8,173 nucleotides of DNA from Alphaproteobacteria bacterium (lineage in GTDB: Bacteria > Pseudomonadota > Alphaproteobacteria > Rhizobiales > Xanthobacteraceae), in assembly GCA_005884745.1 (NCBI GenBank), contig VAZU01000090.1, positions 1,850-10,022 of the forward strand. The letters run 5' to 3'. The notes under the pieces are model-generated. The model did no database searches and was not told where the DNA came from. It saw only the letters and a list, made by a program, of their open reading frames with translations. Below are positions 6,699-8,173 of the stretch, one piece after another (position 1 is the first letter of the stretch; each line of letters starts with the position of its first letter). A program made the translations under genes and the position numbers.

Positions 6699-6853
6699 GC
6701 GGCACGGGCGGACGCATTCGAGGAGCCATGCTCCGTGGACGGCCTCAAGGCCTCGCTCAGGACATTGTTTTGCGGGTCGATAAACCCGACAGCGGCGTCG
6801 GTCGTTTGGATTTCAGCGTTTGCCGCTCCTTACGCATCGCGACGGTGTTCGAT
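6699..6853. other. Convergent intergenic region with small inverted repeats
   Basis: A 155-base gap between the ends of the rightward operon and the leftward broken hydroxylase gene. Two short perfect inverted repeats are visible: GGAGC/GCTCC (6722-6734, 3-base loop) and CGGGT/ACCCG (6773-6788, 6-base loop). Neither is followed by a clear T-run on either strand. One of them may act as a weak two-way terminator where the transcription units meet, but this is unproven. No coding sequence is supported here. Confidence 0.3.
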
Positions 6854-8173
6854 TCACGCCGGCTGCTTCAACGCGGCGGTGTCGATCGGCAGCTTTCGCA
6901 GGCGCTTGCCGGTGGCCGCAAAGATCGCGTTGGTGACTGCGGGGACGATGGCCGAAGTCCCGGCCTCGCCCATTCCGCCCGGCGGCTCGGTATTTTGGAC
7001 GATGTGGACCTCGACGGCCGGCGCCTCGTTCATGCGCAGGATCTGGTAGGTATCGAAGTTGGTTTGCTCGACGCGGCCGTCTTTGAGCGTGATCTCGCCA
7101 TAGAGCGCCGCCGTGGCGCCGAACATGATCGCGCTCTGGATCTGCGCCCGGACGGTGTCGGGATTGACGACGGTGCCGCAATCGACCGCGCAGACGACGC
7201 GTCGGACACGAACCGCTCCGTCCTTCGATACTTCGAGACGCCACGGCCGACCCTATCAGGCAACGGCTGTCCCCAGCCGGCCTTTTGCGCGGCAAGCTCG
7301 AGCACCGCCTTGGCGCGGGGCGCCTTGTCGAGCAGGGCCAGCCGATAGGCGAGCGGATCCTGCTTCGCCGCCGCCGCCAGTTCGTCCATGAAGCTTTCGG
7401 TCACGAACACGTTGTGCGACGGCCCGACGCTGCGCCAGAAGGCGGTGGGAATGCCCGGAGGTTCCACCCGCGAATACTCGACGTGCAGGTTCGGAAGGGC
7501 ATACGCCAGATCGATCGCGCCCTCGGTGGTGTCGGGGTCGAGACCCTTGTTGAACCCCGGAGGGAGCCACCTCGCCATGATCGAGGAGCCCGCGAAACGA
7601 TGGTTCCAGGCGACCGGCTTTCCTTTCTCATCGAGACCGGCAGACATCCGGTCGAAGAAATAGGGCCGGTACATGTCGTGCTGGATATCTTCCTCGCGGG
7701 TCCATACGACCTTGACGGGACCCTCGACGTGCTTGGCGATCTCGACCGCGCGGATGACGCCATCGATCTCCAGCCGCCGGCCAAAGCCGCCGCCGATCAG
7801 ATGATTGTGGACCGCGACCTTGTCCAACGGCAGGGCGGCGGTCTTCGCGGCCGCCGCCTGGGCTCGCCCGAGCGCTTGGTTGCCGACCCAGACTTCGCAG
7901 CCGTCCTTGCGGACATGAACCGTGCAGTTCATCGGCTCCATTGTCGCGTGTGCGAGGAACGGAACCTGGTAGATCGCCTCGACCTTGGTGACGGCGCTCG
8001 CCATGGCTTCGTCGACATTGCCGATATTCTGCGCAACCGCCCCGGACTTGAGCGTCGCCTTTTCGAGTTCGCTCGCGATGTCTTCCGTGCTGAGCTTGGC
8101 GTGCGGACCGTCGTCCCATTCGATCACCAGGGCCGCCAGCCCTTTCTTCGCAGCTCCCATATGATCGGCCACG
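6854..8173 (-). pseudogene. Broken molybdenum hydroxylase large subunit (xanthine dehydrogenase family, IorB-like), C-terminal part
   Basis: This is the C-terminal part of a molybdopterin-binding subunit of the aldehyde oxidase/xanthine dehydrogenase family. It most resembles isoquinoline 1-oxidoreductase beta subunits, which hydroxylate N-heterocycles or oxidise aldehydes with an iron-sulfur partner. The gene enters from beyond the right edge (internal start reads VADHMGAAKKGLAAL) and shows GGGFGRR, VWTREEDIQHDMYRPYF and AFWRSVGPSHN. The reading frame breaks near 7223-7240. Before the break it reads GRGVSKYRR; after it, a different frame reads VSKDGAVRVRRVV and then CAVDCGTVVNPDTV, on to the TGA at 6854. 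The segment usual between these blocks (a VHxSFxxxVAQVAEV-like stretch, about 16 residues) is absent, so this is a deletion with frameshift. The truncated frame runs through about 68 aberrant codons to a stop at 7030. It lacks the catalytic Glu in GGMGEAGTSA, so the product should be inactive. A sequencing error is less likely because residues are missing as well. Confidence 0.82.
7223..7236. repeat. Short direct repeat at the deletion junction of the hydroxylase gene
   Basis: CTTCGA occurs at 7223-7228 and again at 7231-7236, two copies with starts 8 bases apart, exactly where the reading frame of the hydroxylase changes. Small repeats at a junction are compatible with slippage or a repeat-mediated deletion. 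The repeat is short enough that chance cannot be excluded. Confidence 0.4.

Noticed and set aside
7030..7222. The tail of the longer hydroxylase frame (after GRGVSKYRR) as a genuine C-terminus.
   Set aside because: This stretch is a low-complexity Arg/Ser-rich translation, while another frame of the same DNA encodes the conserved CAVDCGTVVNPD to GGMGEAGTSA region.
6692..7348. A 218-codon plus-strand open frame after the ligase gene.
   Set aside because: It runs opposite the conserved hydroxylase coding sequence, including its active-site region, and has no recognisable domain of its own.
1..8173. CRISPR array, tRNA, rRNA, insertion sequence, prophage or toxin-antitoxin features.
   Set aside because: No regularly spaced repeats, no tRNA- or rRNA-like stretch, no transposase or phage motifs, and no terminal inverted repeats were seen. 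The window looks like ordinary catabolic gene content, not a defence or mobile island.

Overview
The window is GC-rich throughout and carries densely packed genes with short or overlapping junctions. Its protein families are common in soil Alphaproteobacteria of the Bradyrhizobium/Rhodopseudomonas type. That placement is an inference from gene content and base composition; there is no rRNA or other taxonomic marker here.

Layout: (1) positions 1-457, minus strand: a MarR-family regulator cut by the window's left edge, starting at a TTG with a very good Shine-Dalgarno. (2) Positions 458-571: a compact divergent control region. A strong sigma-70-like promoter (TTGACA, 16 bp, TAGAAT) points right and a weaker one points left; their -35 boxes overlap on opposite strands. 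A perfect 13-bp palindrome fills most of the spacer of the rightward promoter and is the obvious candidate operator for the regulator. (3) Positions 572-6698, plus strand: four tightly linked genes that look like one operon. They encode a fused enoyl-CoA hydratase/3-hydroxyacyl-CoA dehydrogenase, an amidohydrolase-2 family metal-dependent hydrolase, a periplasmic ABC-type substrate-binding protein, and a feruloyl-CoA synthase-type acyl-CoA ligase. (4) Positions 6699-6853: a short convergent intergenic gap with small hairpins. (5) Positions 6854-8173, minus strand: the C-terminal part of a molybdenum hydroxylase large subunit (isoquinoline 1-oxidoreductase beta-subunit type), broken by an internal deletion with frameshift and cut by the right edge.

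The four-gene operon reads as a self-contained route for plant-derived p-hydroxycinnamates (p-coumarate, ferulate, caffeate or relatives) by CoA-dependent beta-oxidative side-chain removal. The binding protein would capture the acid, the ligase would make the aryl-propenoyl-CoA, and the fused enzyme would hydrate and oxidise it to the beta-ketoacyl-CoA. The amidohydrolase would then cleave the side chain. No thiolase or thioesterase is present, and an amidohydrolase of this kind (CouO of Rhodococcus jostii RHA1) is known to replace both. MarR-type CouR regulators control p-coumarate genes in Rhodopseudomonas palustris and respond to p-coumaroyl-CoA, so the divergent MarR gene and the operator in the promoter fit the same picture. 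Substrate identity and the CouO equivalence are inferences from family and context.
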